Positions 24,165 to 34,897 of a stretch of 64,000 nucleotides of DNA are shown here, in pieces. The position numbers were made by a program, and so were the translations under genes. The notes under the pieces were generated by a model. The model saw nothing but the letters and a program-made list of their open reading frames with translations. It was not told the DNA's origin and did no database searches. Positions within the stretch are counted from its first letter, which is position 1, and each line of letters opens with the position of its first letter. Origin of the DNA: Leptasterias polaris (taxonomy: Eukaryota; Echinodermata; Asteroidea; Forcipulatida; Asteriidae); the NCBI GenBank assembly GCA_037783415.1, contig JAZGTN010000037.1, positions 186,001 through 250,000 on the forward strand, written 5' to 3'.

Positions 24165-24360
24165 AAGTCCTATCCTGATAAGAAAATTCCAAAGTTTAAA
24201 CAACTTTCAGTAGTCATCCATCCATACTAATATGTAACTATCTAGAATCTTTGTGATAAGAATTAAAAGTCGAACGGTTAAAGCAATTTCAATCGTCTTT
24301 TGATTTGATTTGAGACTTTGCACGATGGAACTATGCGGCCTCGAAAGGTTTGCGATAACA
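24165..24360 (-). repeat. Inverted copy of the P450 upstream segment
   Basis: Reverse complement of 17189-17390. It ends where the ~68-bp satellite begins. No copy of P450 exon 1 follows on the minus strand; the interrupted inverted-repeat element lies there instead. Confidence 0.8.
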
Positions 24361-24870
24361 CACAAGGATTAGGATTTGAAACAATGCATTGTGTAGATAC
24401 AATCTGGAGAGGTTCGCGGCATCACATACATGAGTAGGATTTGAAATTTTGTGGAGATAAAAACTAGTAAGGTTTGTGGTATTAACACCATACATCAGTA
24501 GGATTTGAAACTTTGCACGGTGGAGATACAATAAAGTATGGTTTTCGGTATTAACACCATACATGAGTAGGATTTTAAACTTTGCATGGTGGAGATACAA
24601 TAAAGTAAGGTTTGCGGTAACACCATACACGAGCAGGATTTGAAACTTTGCACAGTGGAGATACAATCTAGTAATGTTTGCGGTAACACCATGTACATGA
24701 GTAGGATTTGAAACTTTGCACAGTGGAGAAACAATCTAGTAATGTTTGCGGTAACATCATGTACATGAGTAGGATTTGAAACTTTGCATGGTGGGGATAA
24801 ATTAGAGTAAGGTTTGTGGTACACCATGTGAATATAATTTGAACTTTGCATGGTGGAGAATCCATTCTGG
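24300..24870 (-). repeat. ~68-bp satellite, about eight copies
   Basis: AGGATTTGAAACTTTGCAC recurs at about 24366, 24434, 24499, 24568, 24634, 24702 and 24772, spacing 65-70 bases. The open frames on the minus strand come from this periodicity. One monomer-like stretch is part of the P450 upstream segment. Confidence 0.85.
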
Positions 24871-25465
24871 TCATTAGATTTGATGAAAAAGCATGTATAC
24901 ATGAAATATGTCCCATGTGAGTTGTAGTGGTTCTGAAATTAACTGCTCTTTGCCAAAACACCACAACCCAAAAGGGGGACTTCATGCATGCGTTCTCGCA
25001 AACCTTGCTATTGTTCGGCTCAGCAAAGTTGTTTTTCTGATTGTCTCAATGTAGGGCACGCCCACCTTTTGTGTATAACAAGGACCTTTCACTACCAAGA
25101 ATGTTCTTGTTCAACTTGGTCAATAAACCATGCAAAAAAATCCGCACAATCGCTGAAGGAATTTGTTCGAGAGGGAATACTGTCACAGGGCCTTTCGAAC
25201 ATCGCGATTGAATGCTGCTCAAGCCCAAAAGGTGTTAAACATTTTATTGTGTCTCAGGTCAACTTGTGGTGGTTGTTGTCTGTGGACATGATGCCATTTT
25301 GGAGGCACTCGTGACGAATATGAACGCCACGACAAGCAGGGGGCAACACTATGTACAAACGTTGTACAATCCAGAATTTAGAGGTAAACTAAAATTTCAA
25401 GTAATAAACCACAAGAGAAACTTACTGGGTGAATGTTAAATAGTTTGGGTTGAACATTGACAAAT
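24871..25465. other. No exon seen in this part of P450 intron 1
   Basis: I looked for a SGRP-like P450 exon 2 with AG/GT borders in all three forward frames and found none. Confidence 0.5.
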
Positions 25466-25680
25466 TGATTTGATTTGGATTTGAACTTGTCACCTCTGGA
25501 CTAACTAATGCCGGTGCTCTACCAACTGAGCTGTCTATAGCCTTAATGTTGGCAGTCTACCTATTTTGTCAATATCTTTGTTCGGGGTGCCAGTCAGATG
25601 CCATTCAACCTGTAACTGCCATGTAGCCAGGGATCACACCCAAGTTTACGATACAACCTGGGAAGCGGCAGCAGAGGGGT
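25466..25680 (-). mobile_element. tRNA-derived SINE, reverse orientation
   Basis: Reverse complement resembles 51150-51365: a tRNA-like head (CAGTTGGTAGAGC box A) joined to a shared body with CCTGGCTACATGGCAGTTAC and AGGTTGTATCGTAAAC phrases. Confidence 0.65.
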
Positions 25681-25994
25681 GCAATTTGTTATTTCAATAT
25701 TATTATTAACATTTAAATAAATAAACCACAAGGGAAACTGACTGGGTAAATTTTAAATAATTTTGGGCTAAAGAAAAATGTACTCGAGCGGAATTTGCTG
25801 CCCCCGGAACACTTAATAATAACTGCTTCTCCTCACCCAGGAGTAAATGAATAAAGCATGTTGCTTTTACGTATCCAATTTATACACCTGGTTGCAGAGA
25901 AGACAATTATGGTTAAGTGCCTTGGCCACGAACAATGCAGTCAACTGTGAGAAACCGTCATACCCTTTTCTTTTATAAACAATTTGTCATTTAG

Positions 25995-26137
25995 GGATCA
26001 TTGACGGATTTTTCTCCGATAACTGGAAAAGACAGCGGCACTTAACACAAACAGCCCTGAGATCGCTTGGCTTTGGCACGGCAAGCTTTGAAGACAATGT
26101 CATGGTAGAAATTGACGAAATGCTCTACAAACTCAAG
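25995..26137 (+). CDS. P450 exon encoding helix C region
   Basis: Acceptor CATTTAG, donor GTTTGT, 143 nt, phase 1 in and phase 0 out. Encodes FFSDNWKRQRHL, with the WxxxR haem-propionate motif, and SLGFGTASFEDNV, both typical of CYP2 exon 3. Confidence 0.85.
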
Positions 26138-26254
26138 GTTTGTTTGTTTGTTGGTTGGTTGTTTGTTTTTTGTTTGTTTGTTGTTGGGGTGTTTGTTTGT
26201 TGCTTGTTTGATTGTTTAGAAAATTTTCCAGACAATTGAACACGGCAAAGCTCA

Positions 26255-28086
26255 CACAAGTATGGCACGCCAAAGCGGAATTTATTCAACCCTGCACGGA
26301 AACTGCGGCAACATAAAAAAAATACCACAACATTAAAAAAAAAACCTCAACATTAACAAATTATATTCAACAATTTTACAAGTTTTTGTCAACAGCAATA
26401 TTTATTGTCCAACATTTACAAAAAGTTGTCAACGTTTTTAAAAACATGCATCAACATGCGGAATTCATTCAACCCTGGACGGCAGCTGCACAACAACTTC
26501 AAAATATACACCTCGACATTTAAAACAAACACTCAACAACTTTATCAGCTGTTTCAATAGTAACATTAACCGTTCAACGTAACAAACAAAAATGAGGCAA
26601 TTAGTTCTTTTAAAAACATATGGTAAAAAACGCGGGAAAAAACATGTGTCAACATTGAAAACAAAATATGCGCAACCCCGGGGGAAAAAATATTTTTCAA
26701 CACTAAAAAAAAAAAAAATCTGATTAATTAACTAGAAAGTACATGTCAACATTGCCAAAACTACCTACTACTTGTTGACAAATATATGTGCCAACCCATC
26801 CTGCTACAAAATTCACCTAAAAATACGTGTTAATATTTCGTCCAAAAATACGTGTCAACCCTACCCAATGAAAAATATATGCCAACATTCACGTGACCGC
26901 AACGACGGAGTACATGCGCGAAGTATGCTGCGCTGATGCACCCGGCAGTCAACGCGCGTTCACGTTTCCATGGTGAGAATCAGCGAATAGGCTGGCACCT
27001 ATGGTGCAGGTAAATTCAATATTCAATATTCAATATATTTTTATTGTCCATAAATTGGAAATTTGCTCTGTCGAACATGCTCACCGTAAAAATAAATTAT
27101 TATTATTAAAAATTACAGAAATGAGACTGTACTTAATAGGGGAAGTGGGTACTAGGTACCATGCAACCATCCACGTGTGTACGAGTGCGATCATCTGTCA
27201 CTGTCAGTGTCAGGGATCTGTCAGATCGGCGGCAGAGAACTTCTTTTAATGTTTACGTACGCGACTTCAATTGCACGCGACATCATAACGGAAACAGTTT
27301 GTGCGTGTTCGTTAACCTGACGAAAATACTGTTCAGCAACGTTTATGTCTTTGTTGATGTCTGTGGATAAGCTTCAGCCACGAATCGTACCAGTGCCAGC
27401 CAAAAATCAGAAATAACTCCACTGTCTTCCATTTTATTAAACGCTAAACCTGCAAAATTATCTCATTTTTGACGTACCAAGATTAGAAGTTGAACATGGC
27501 GGTATCTCAATTCCGGTTGTCTCTGCGCAAGCGCAATCGCACAAGCAGCTGTAGTCTGGATACCAGACCTGACGTATCTGAATACGGTCGACGAAACGAA
27601 GATTTTGAGTCGACGTCGTAAGGGAATTTTGGGAACCAGACTAAAGCTGCTGCAACCTCATTCCGCCGAGGTAATCGAACTCGTTGGTCCGTGAATCTTG
27701 ATATATCTTTTTTACAATTGTTGTCATGTGTTTTCACATAAATGTTGAAATGTATTTTCAAGGGAATGTTGACATATATTTTCCAAAATGTTGGCATATA
27801 TTGTTCACATGGTTGACACATTTTGTTACAACAATGTTGACAAATATTTTGTTGAAATGTTTACATGTATTTTTACGTGAATGTTGACAGTTATTTTTAC
27901 AAAATGTTGATATATATTTTATGCGGGTTGAAGCATATATTTTGTAACAATGTTGACCCATGTTTTTCATCACGTAATTTTGCAAAGTAGTTGAGGTTGT
28001 TGTTATGTTGTGATATATATTTTTTTATGTTGCCGCAGTTTCCGTGCAGGGTTGAATAAATTCCGCTTTGGCGTGCCATACACAAG
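26255..28086. mobile_element. 1,820-bp foldback element with 6-bp target duplication
   Basis: The element is 26261-28080. Both ends carry the same sequence inverted (TATGGCACGCCAAAGCGGAA and about 50 further bases). CACAAG directly repeats at 26255-26260 and 28081-28086. Inside each arm are many diverged ~20-bp phrases of the TCAACATTTAAAAA type (26320-26890 and, inverted, 27715-27990). No transposase; non-autonomous. It lies in P450 intron 3. Confidence 0.8.
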
Positions 28087-28189
28087 GGAATATAAACGCC
28101 AAGCTGGCAACAGCCAATCTCTCTTAGCACTGGTTTAACATCTATGATTATGAACTGCACGAATCAATAAGTTGTGATCCAGTAACTAG

Positions 28190-28300
28190 ACGAAGTCATT
28201 GCTAAATCAGCGGCTAGCTTGGCCGGATTCGAACCAACAACCTTGTGATTGCAAGTCATGAAGTCTAACCACTTGACGACGGTCGTTTTGAGATGGAACA
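28190..28300 (-). mobile_element. tRNA-derived SINE fragment
   Basis: Reverse complement has GTCAAGTGGTTAGAC (A box) and GGTTCGAATCC (B box) at tRNA spacing. The acceptor stem does not pair, so it is not a tRNA gene. Confidence 0.6.
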
Positions 28301-28428
28301 CGCCCCTTGTCTTTCTTATGTGTACCATTTTCCTAAGCGCATATTTCTCAGAACACGACCTCATGTCAATTTTAGTCGAAAACTTTAATCAGTATTAAAT
28401 CTTATTTCTTTGATTTATCCCCTCTCAG

Positions 28429-28929
28429 CAAAATGTAGGTCGTCCATTCAACCCGCTAAATGTGCTTTCTGCTGCGACCACTAGTGTCACGTGCACCGTC
28501 ACCATGGGAGTCCGTTTCAACTGCGATGATGAGGACTTCCTCCGTTTATCAGAAATCTCGCATAACTGGTCGAACACCATGTTCCGATCACACGCCCTCA
28601 ACGCTTTTCCCTTCATTCGACCCTTCTCCAAGAGGAGCAGGAAAGAAGTCAACAGGGCCTTTGAGGGACTGGCGGGATTCGTACGCGACGAGATGCAGAA
28701 GCACGAAGACAGCTTTGATATCAACAATGAGCCACGGGACCTCATCGACTGCTACCTGGCTGCGATGCGGAACAACCCGGAGCTCTACACCCGAGAAGAC
28801 CTCACCATGATCCTGATCGATTTATTCCTCGGTGGGAATGAAACAGCTGCTCTTCTCTTGACCTTTGGTCTTCTTCACATGATTCGTAACCCAGACATAC
28901 AAGAGAAGGTTCACCAGGAACTCATACAG
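28429..28929 (+). CDS. P450 exon encoding helices D to J
   Basis: Acceptor CTCTCAG, donor GTATGAG, 167 codons, phase 0 both sides. It covers the region of three separate vertebrate CYP2 exons, so introns are fused or absent here. The I-helix reads LIDLFLGGNETAALLLTFGL; the usual A/G-G-x-D/E-T proton-relay motif is present as GGNET. Confidence 0.88.
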
Positions 28930-29478
28930 GTATGAGAACCAAAGGGGCTAAAAACTCTTTGTTGTCAACGTACAAAGTAAGAAATATAGTTACCTCAAGA
29001 TAAATATACCCGGGTCTCCTAACAATCAACACAAAAACCTAGCTCTGTGTTATAAACTCTGTGGACATTCCTTTGTTCTGTTCACTTATGAAAAAACATA
29101 TTCTTCAACACTGTAAGACACACTTTGTGGACGTCTGTAATCCACATAGTGTTTCAAGTCCCTGCACTGTGTAGACATCTTTTGTTCTCAGTTCCACACT
29201 TCATAGGTAATCACACTTAACGCCAGAGGCATCCCTTCTTCAACAGAAGCTGGCAGGAAGGCTAAAAACCATCAGCTCTGGAGAAGGACGGCCTACTACT
29301 ACTAATCTTTATATAATGGTTAAGCTGATGACGTAAAAAAGTCAGCATGTAGAGGTGTTTACTCCATTGTCTTCTATTTAGTGGTGTCATCTGTCAATCC
29401 AGCGCTGACTGGCTAACCAACATCAAGTGACTGCTATTTTAAAGAATTCCCTTTCATATTTGTAAACAATTTCTACAG

Positions 29479-29663
29479 GTAGTTGGTTGTACTCGGTTGC
29501 CTAATATGAAGGACAAGGACAGCCTACCGTACACAGTGGCCGTTCTCAACGAGCTCATGCGCCATAGCTCACAGACCCCCCTCATTACCCGTGCTGCTAC
29601 CGAGGACTTCGTTCTTAACGGCTACAACATCAGTAAAGGAACAACCCTTATGGTCAATGCATG
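29479..29663 (+). CDS. P450 exon encoding helix K
   Basis: Acceptor TTCTACAG, donor GTAAGT, phase 0 in and 2 out. Encodes VLNELMRHSS with the invariant ExxR, then the beta-1 strand region. Confidence 0.88.
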
Positions 29664-30483
29664 GTAAGTGGAGCGAGTGAGAGATGAAATGCAAAGTTTT
29701 AAGCCCCTTTCTAGCGACGGCTTCAACAGACATGAGGTCAATAACGATCGAAAGAGCCTACTATAGAGAATTGGCCCTATTCACATTCACGCATGCGTAC
29801 AGAGTTATTGGTTGGCAAACGCCATAGAGATGTGCACTATGCAGACGCACGAACGTGTAAGCATCATACGCCTCTATCAGCCCCACACGAAAAGGTGCGA
29901 TGTTCCCTTATTTTTGACCAGCAGTGGTGTTATCATCGGTTAAACGCAAAGGCTTTTTGTAAAATTTCGGAGGCAAAGCTTGCATTTATTCTGGTGTGAA
30001 AAATATTGTTCTCTCTTTTTTTTTTCATCAGTTCACTGTTCGGACGCATTTTCCCCCACAAAACTAAATAGGCCTACTTTAGTGCGCCCTTGAGTCCTTT
30101 AGCTGGAAACACTCAAATTAGAAAAGTATTGCTTAGCGAAAAAACAAGTTGTCAGGCAAAATGTTGCCTGGAATAGCCCATATGCATGTCCCAATGCGCA
30201 TGATCGCGCTCAAAGGATTCTGGGTGAAATCTGAATCCAGGCACTAACGGCAATTATAATGGCGCGCTGATTTTGAACTGGCATATTGAGTCGTGTAAAC
30301 TACAGCATGGTGCCATCTTGGCAGCTTGATTTACTATTTCACTCAATTTCCCAAGATGCATTGCAGTATTCTTTTAAGATGGCGCTTGTGCGTATGGGCC
30401 ATTAGGCCTCGTTCAGAAAAGGGCCTTGAACATGGTGTTATCCCAGTCAACCCAATATCTACCGATGCTGACTTTATCATCAG

Positions 30484-30605
30484 GTCAGTTCACCACGACC
30501 CCGAGGTATGGCCCAATCCAGACGAGTTCGACCCAGAAAGATTCCTGACCACCAAATGGAATAACTTCACGGGCGACACTGGTAACCTTCTACCGTTTGG
30601 TGCTG
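30484..30605 (+). CDS. P450 exon encoding PERF motif
   Basis: Acceptor TCATCAG, donor GTAAGTG. Encodes SVHHDPEVWPNPDEFDPERF and ends within the haem loop (LPFGAG), phase 1 out. Confidence 0.9.
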
Positions 30606-30950
30606 GTAAGTGAACCAGCGAAACTGTGCAAAATAGCTTCTTTACACAGCCCAGAACTAATGTCATGGAACTTCTTTTATATATGGTGGAATTTTGTTCT
30701 TACGGCCAAAAGAATTATGTGCTTTATATATAAGGGTGGGAAATTGGACCAAAATCTGATGAGCCAACTAGTTTATTGCATAAGATCACGACGAACACAA
30801 AATGCATGGTGTACGACGAACACAAAATGCATGGTGTATGACGAATCTCGATTTTGTGTGTAAAACATTTATTTTATAAGGTAGCTTTACATTCTTGCAA
30901 GTTTCACTTTGTTTTGGGGCTGGTGACGTCATATGCAAGGAGTCTATATT

Positions 30951-31262
30951 GGGTGCGTTCGATTAGCTTCCCCGGGTCGACCCAGGTCTGACACCAGTGC
31001 GTTCGATTAGCTCTGACGTCACTGTTGTGGCTCACCTGGGTGAGAGCCAAGTGCCCTGCTTGTGGAGCGGGTTACTTGGGGGCTGACCCTGGTTCATGAC
31101 GTCACGACGAAAAACTTTCTCAATGGCCACCATTTTGTTTGTAAAGCAGTGGGACATTTTCAGGAAGTTTGACACACATTTTCACCATTAAAGCTGCGTT
31201 TTTGTGAGCAATAAGTATTTATTGTTAATTCGAAGCCGGGTACTTTTGTATCACTGTGGGCT
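30951..31262 (+). mobile_element. Truncated copy of the GTTCGATTAGCTTCCCC element
   Basis: Matches the first ~310 bp of 15699-16233 and stops after CACTGTGGGCTT; the right end is missing. It lies in the last P450 intron. Confidence 0.75.
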
Positions 31263-31524
31263 TTAATCACGAGCCTCGTTGTGAGACGTCAGATGTTCGG
31301 GCTACTATAAAGCGTCAAGCTACCGTGTCTCCAATATACCCCTTGCGTATGACGTCACAAGCCCTAAAACAGTCGCCTCACTGAGGTCAATGGGGAGCTA
31401 TCATTGGCTGAGAGTCGTGTGTAGTGTTTCAATAGTTTTGCATCAAATATGGCGTCCAGTGCAAGGGTTCTGTCCAAAAGTGTACCGTCCAAATATAATA
31501 ACATAAATGTTCTAACTCTTATAG

Positions 31525-31709
31525 GTCGTAAGGTGTGTATTGGGAAACACCTGGGTATAATGGAGCTGTTCCTCTTCTTCGCGTGCATGATGCACCAATT
31601 CAAATTCACCGTACCTCCTGGCTGTGACAAACCTTCTGCTGCCCCAACCACCCGGTTTCTTAACTATCCTCCTTATTACGAGCTCATGATAAGACCAAGA
31701 TTCCCGTAA
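31525..31709 (+). CDS. P450 last exon: haem-binding Cys
   Basis: Acceptor CTTATAG. Completes FGAGRKVCIGKHLG with the axial Cys, then helix L and the C-terminal beta hairpin; TAA at 31707-31709. Confidence 0.9.
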
Positions 31710-32890
31710 CAAGTTGTTGCACCCGTCGTGAACCAGAGGTTCACTCTACGGTTTACATAAAATGATGAAACTCTGTATGAAAAGGATGAAATAAGAAATC
31801 ACAGTGAGTTGGGTCTTTAGCTTTTAATCATAACATGTCCTCATCTCACTGTCACATCATCCAGTATATCAAATCTTTAACAATAATAATAATAATACTT
31901 AAACATTTACTTAGAAACTGTCATTGTTTCGACAATAATTACTTTCTCAGCCTCAAATCAATCCTAGTATCATTTGCCATAAACAAAGACTCTGAGTGTC
32001 AATAAACATATACACTAGGTCAAAATCTGTTAATACCGATTACATTTGTTCACTTCTGAAACTAAACTCCATAAGTAAAGCAATCACAGTGTTTTTGCCA
32101 AATAAAAAAAAATTTACTTTTGAGGATAAAGAAAAAAATAAACTTGTTAAAAGGATAAAGAAACACTGGGTCTGGTATAAACAAAATCAACTTGGCTTAA
32201 ACTAGACAAAGTCACTTTCCAACCTGGCACTTGCCTCTTATCAAATAAAACAAAGAAGGCTGTTGAGGCAGCAAGTTCCCAGGCTATCTCGGCTAAAGAG
32301 CTGACACTGACCACGCCCTCAGGGGTTTAAGTTAATGACCCTGCTAGACTTTCAGTCTCCACTATTATTGTTTCAGACCGTATACATGTAGCTACATACA
32401 TAAAGTACTGTACAACTGAACTTATAAAAGATGGGGAACCACCCCTGCTTTTAAATATGCATGGTTGAAAAAGTCATAAAACACAATTCTTAGCATCAAA
32501 CATTTCCATAGAATATGAGCTATCAGAAACTCAAGTTAGTTAATCAAAACATAATAAGAAAACTGAATAAAATCTAAATCAATTCAGTACACTTAGAGCT
32601 TAATCATCTTTCAACCAACTTATAAGTCAAAGCATGGTCTACACACATTACTGGTTCGTGGTGAAAGTTACAGCTAAGTTTGAGGAGATAAATCTCCCCT
32701 ATCTTTGAGTTAAAACAAGTTTAGAATAATACATTATCAATCTACAGTTTATGAACTTGATAGATTATACACATTAAAATCCACATACCTGTATGAAAAG
32801 GATGAAATAAGAAATTACAGTGAGTTGGGTCTTTAACTTGTAATCATAATGTCTTCATCTCACTGTCACATCATCCAGTATGGGGGACTG
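31710..32890 (+). repeat. Presumed 3' UTR/flank with a ~95-bp direct repeat
   Basis: 31766-31864 and 32791-32881 are near copies (ATGAAAAGGATGAAATAAGA to CACATCATCCAGTAT), about 930 bases apart. Each contains ACAGTGAG ... CTCACTGT, able to pair. Between them I see no gene. Confidence 0.65.
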
Positions 32891-32959
32891 TAGCCTTGAC
32901 CAAGGCGCTGGAGTTTTATTTTCATTTATTAATTTGTTTTTTGTTTAGTTTGTTTTTCC

Positions 32960-33043
32960 TTTGCGTTATTGCGCCATTGCGTTATTGCGCCATTGCGCCA
33001 TTGCGCCATTGCGTTATTGCGCCATTGCGCCATTGCGCTGCCC
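32960..33043 (+). repeat. 8-bp microsatellite GCGCCATT/GCGTTATT
   Basis: About ten 8-bp units alternate between the two variants. Confidence 0.9.
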
Positions 33044-33112
33044 GCCCGAGCTATGTGCAGTCTCTGTGTGCACGCATGTGTATAACGCAGTGCTTGCGTG
33101 GTGTGTGTGTAC

Positions 33113-33454
33113 GTACCATAGAAATAGAACCCGGAGAACGCTGAGTGCGTCATTGTGCGTGCGATTTCGTTGTGAAACCATTTTTATGGACGCGCGTACG
33201 CTATTTTTTTACGCGTGTATGGCAAAATTAGCATTAAGCCAGTGATAATATTTTGCCATACAGTAGACGTCATGAACATTGACCAATGAAAACACGTAGA
33301 AACGGTCTCTGTGCGTTGCCATTTTGCCATACACGCGTGTCACGTGATGATCATTTTGCCATACACGCGTGTCGCGTGGTATCGATACGCCGCGTCCACA
33401 GACGACACAGAGGGCGGTCCAGCTCAGCATTCTCAGGGTTCTATTTCTATGGTA
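33113..33454. mobile_element. Inverted-repeat element, copy 1 (GTACCATAGAAATAGAACCC ends)
   Basis: ~342 bp. The left end GTACCATAGAAATAGAACCC and right end GGGTTCTATTTCTATGGTA are inverted copies of more than 30 bases, and CACGCGTGT-rich sequence lies inside. It abuts copy 2 head to tail. Confidence 0.8.
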
Positions 33455-33831
33455 TGTACCATAGAAATAGAACCCGGAGAATGCTGAGTGCGTCATTGTG
33501 CGTGCGATTTCGTTGTGAGACCATTTTTATGGACGCGCGTACGCCATTTTCCCTTCCAGGGGTTAGAGACGTACGCGGAGTTAGTGGGTGTTACGGCGCG
33601 CTGCCCATGGTAGCGAGGCTGGTCAGTGATAAGCCAGTGATAATATTTTGCCATACAGTAGACGTCATGAACATTGACCAATGAAAACACGTAGAAACGG
33701 TCTATGTGCGTTGCCATTTTGCCATACACGCGTGTCACGTGATGATCATTTTGCCATACACGCGTGTCGCGTGGTATCGATACGCCGCGTCCACAGACGA
33801 CACAGAGGGCGGTCGAGCTCAGCGTTCTCCG

Positions 33832-34311
33832 GGGTGCACCACACTAAATAAGCCAGAATTAATGCGCCAAGCTACTTATCATAATTTGTAAACCCACAAC
33901 TTATTTTTAATTATAACGTTTTGGGGGTCATGCAATTAATAGATTGTGTAAATATAAAAATCTATCACAACCTGGGGGTTCTGTGCTTCAACTTTTGAGG
34001 AGACTTGATAAATTTAGGCGTTAAAGTTGGCCCTATTTGACCGGGGAAGTGGAGAAGTGCTTCACGAAAACTGGCAGCAAGTCGGTTTTGGAAAAAAAAA
34101 AAAAATCGTGTTTTTTTCTTCTGGGGTAGTTAGCAAAAATTCCAAACGGCTGACCTGCCAAAAATTGAAAAGAATTCTGAAGTTTAGTTGTCCGGAAATA
34201 TGTCTGATTGGTTTTCAAGAGGCTGAGAGACTTACACGATTTTTTGAGTATTTTTGAATAATTATCATTTAGCATTGGTTCCTATGGGAGATCATTTAGA
34301 GGGGTGCGCCC
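33832..34311 (-). mobile_element. 480-bp direct repeat, copy E
   Basis: Same sequence family as A-D in the opposite orientation. Outer flank TCCG, inner flank TATATATAC. Confidence 0.9.
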
Positions 34312-34897
34312 TATATATACAACATGGTGGCGCCCTTGCAGCCATTTTTGTTGGGATTTAAACATGTCTGCCGTTTGTTTACAATTGCAGGCGTGACAGA
34401 AATGAGTTGTTTGAGACTTCTTTCGTCAGTTATCGCCGTTTTTTTTTATTGTTCGTGAAAACATCACTCCTCTGGCCGCAAACAGTAATTATAATAAAAT
34501 ATAGATAGCAATAACATTGTCACTTGTTAACAGAATAATTCAACGTTTTCAAAGAGTGGCTTGCTTTTTTTTTAGGCATCCTATTCCTACACACTTAACA
34601 GTCAGTATACAGTGTGTAAGACGGGACAAACTACGATCGACGGTACGACTATCGTGTATGACTATTTGATGAGACTGTGATGGTAAGTCACTTTCAAGAA
34701 AATCATGGGTCAACAGCGGCTGGTTGCTTCCTCAATTAGGAAGAAATAAACATGTTGTAAACATCATCATCATACATTACATGGCATGGTTGGTATTAAC
34801 TAATAACTGAACAAGAAGAGTGGGGGAGGTGTAAACATTGCATTATTATGAATGTCAAGTTTCCGGAAAAGTCAAGTGATTCAATTAGAGTTACACT
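34312..34897 (-). other. Transposase downstream flank shared with the tandem array
   Basis: Matches array positions about 19265-19701 with many substitutions. Shared phrases include TTCCGGAAACTTGACAT and GCCACCATGTTGTATATATA-like ends. Confidence 0.7.

Larger units (their letters stand above)
17450..31709 (+). pseudogene. CYP2-like cytochrome P450 gene, one internal exon not found
   Basis: Recognised exons: 17450-17675, 25995-26137, 28429-28929, 29479-29663, 30484-30605, 31525-31709, all with GT..AG borders and matching phases. The product would be a microsomal haem monooxygenase: N-terminal membrane anchor, proline hinge (FPPGPYGWPVLG), helix-C WKRQR, I-helix GGNET, K-helix ExxR (ELMR), PERF (DPERF) and haem loop FGAGRKVCIG with the proximal Cys. 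Family members have an exon between the first two, encoding roughly 50 residues of the N-terminal beta-sheet and B region. I find no candidate in 17676-25994, which is filled by repeats. Exon 1 and 25995-26137 are both phase 1 at the joint, so they could splice in frame into a shortened protein that probably would not fold. Either the exon was lost with the repeat insertions or I missed it. Confidence 0.8.

Noticed and set aside
24300..24870. CRISPR-like array
   Set aside because: No unique spacers; it is a continuous diverged satellite in a eukaryotic genome.
24988..25314. Candidate for the missing P450 exon 2
   Set aside because: No SGRP-like or beta-sheet segment in any frame and no suitable AG/GT pair in phase 1.
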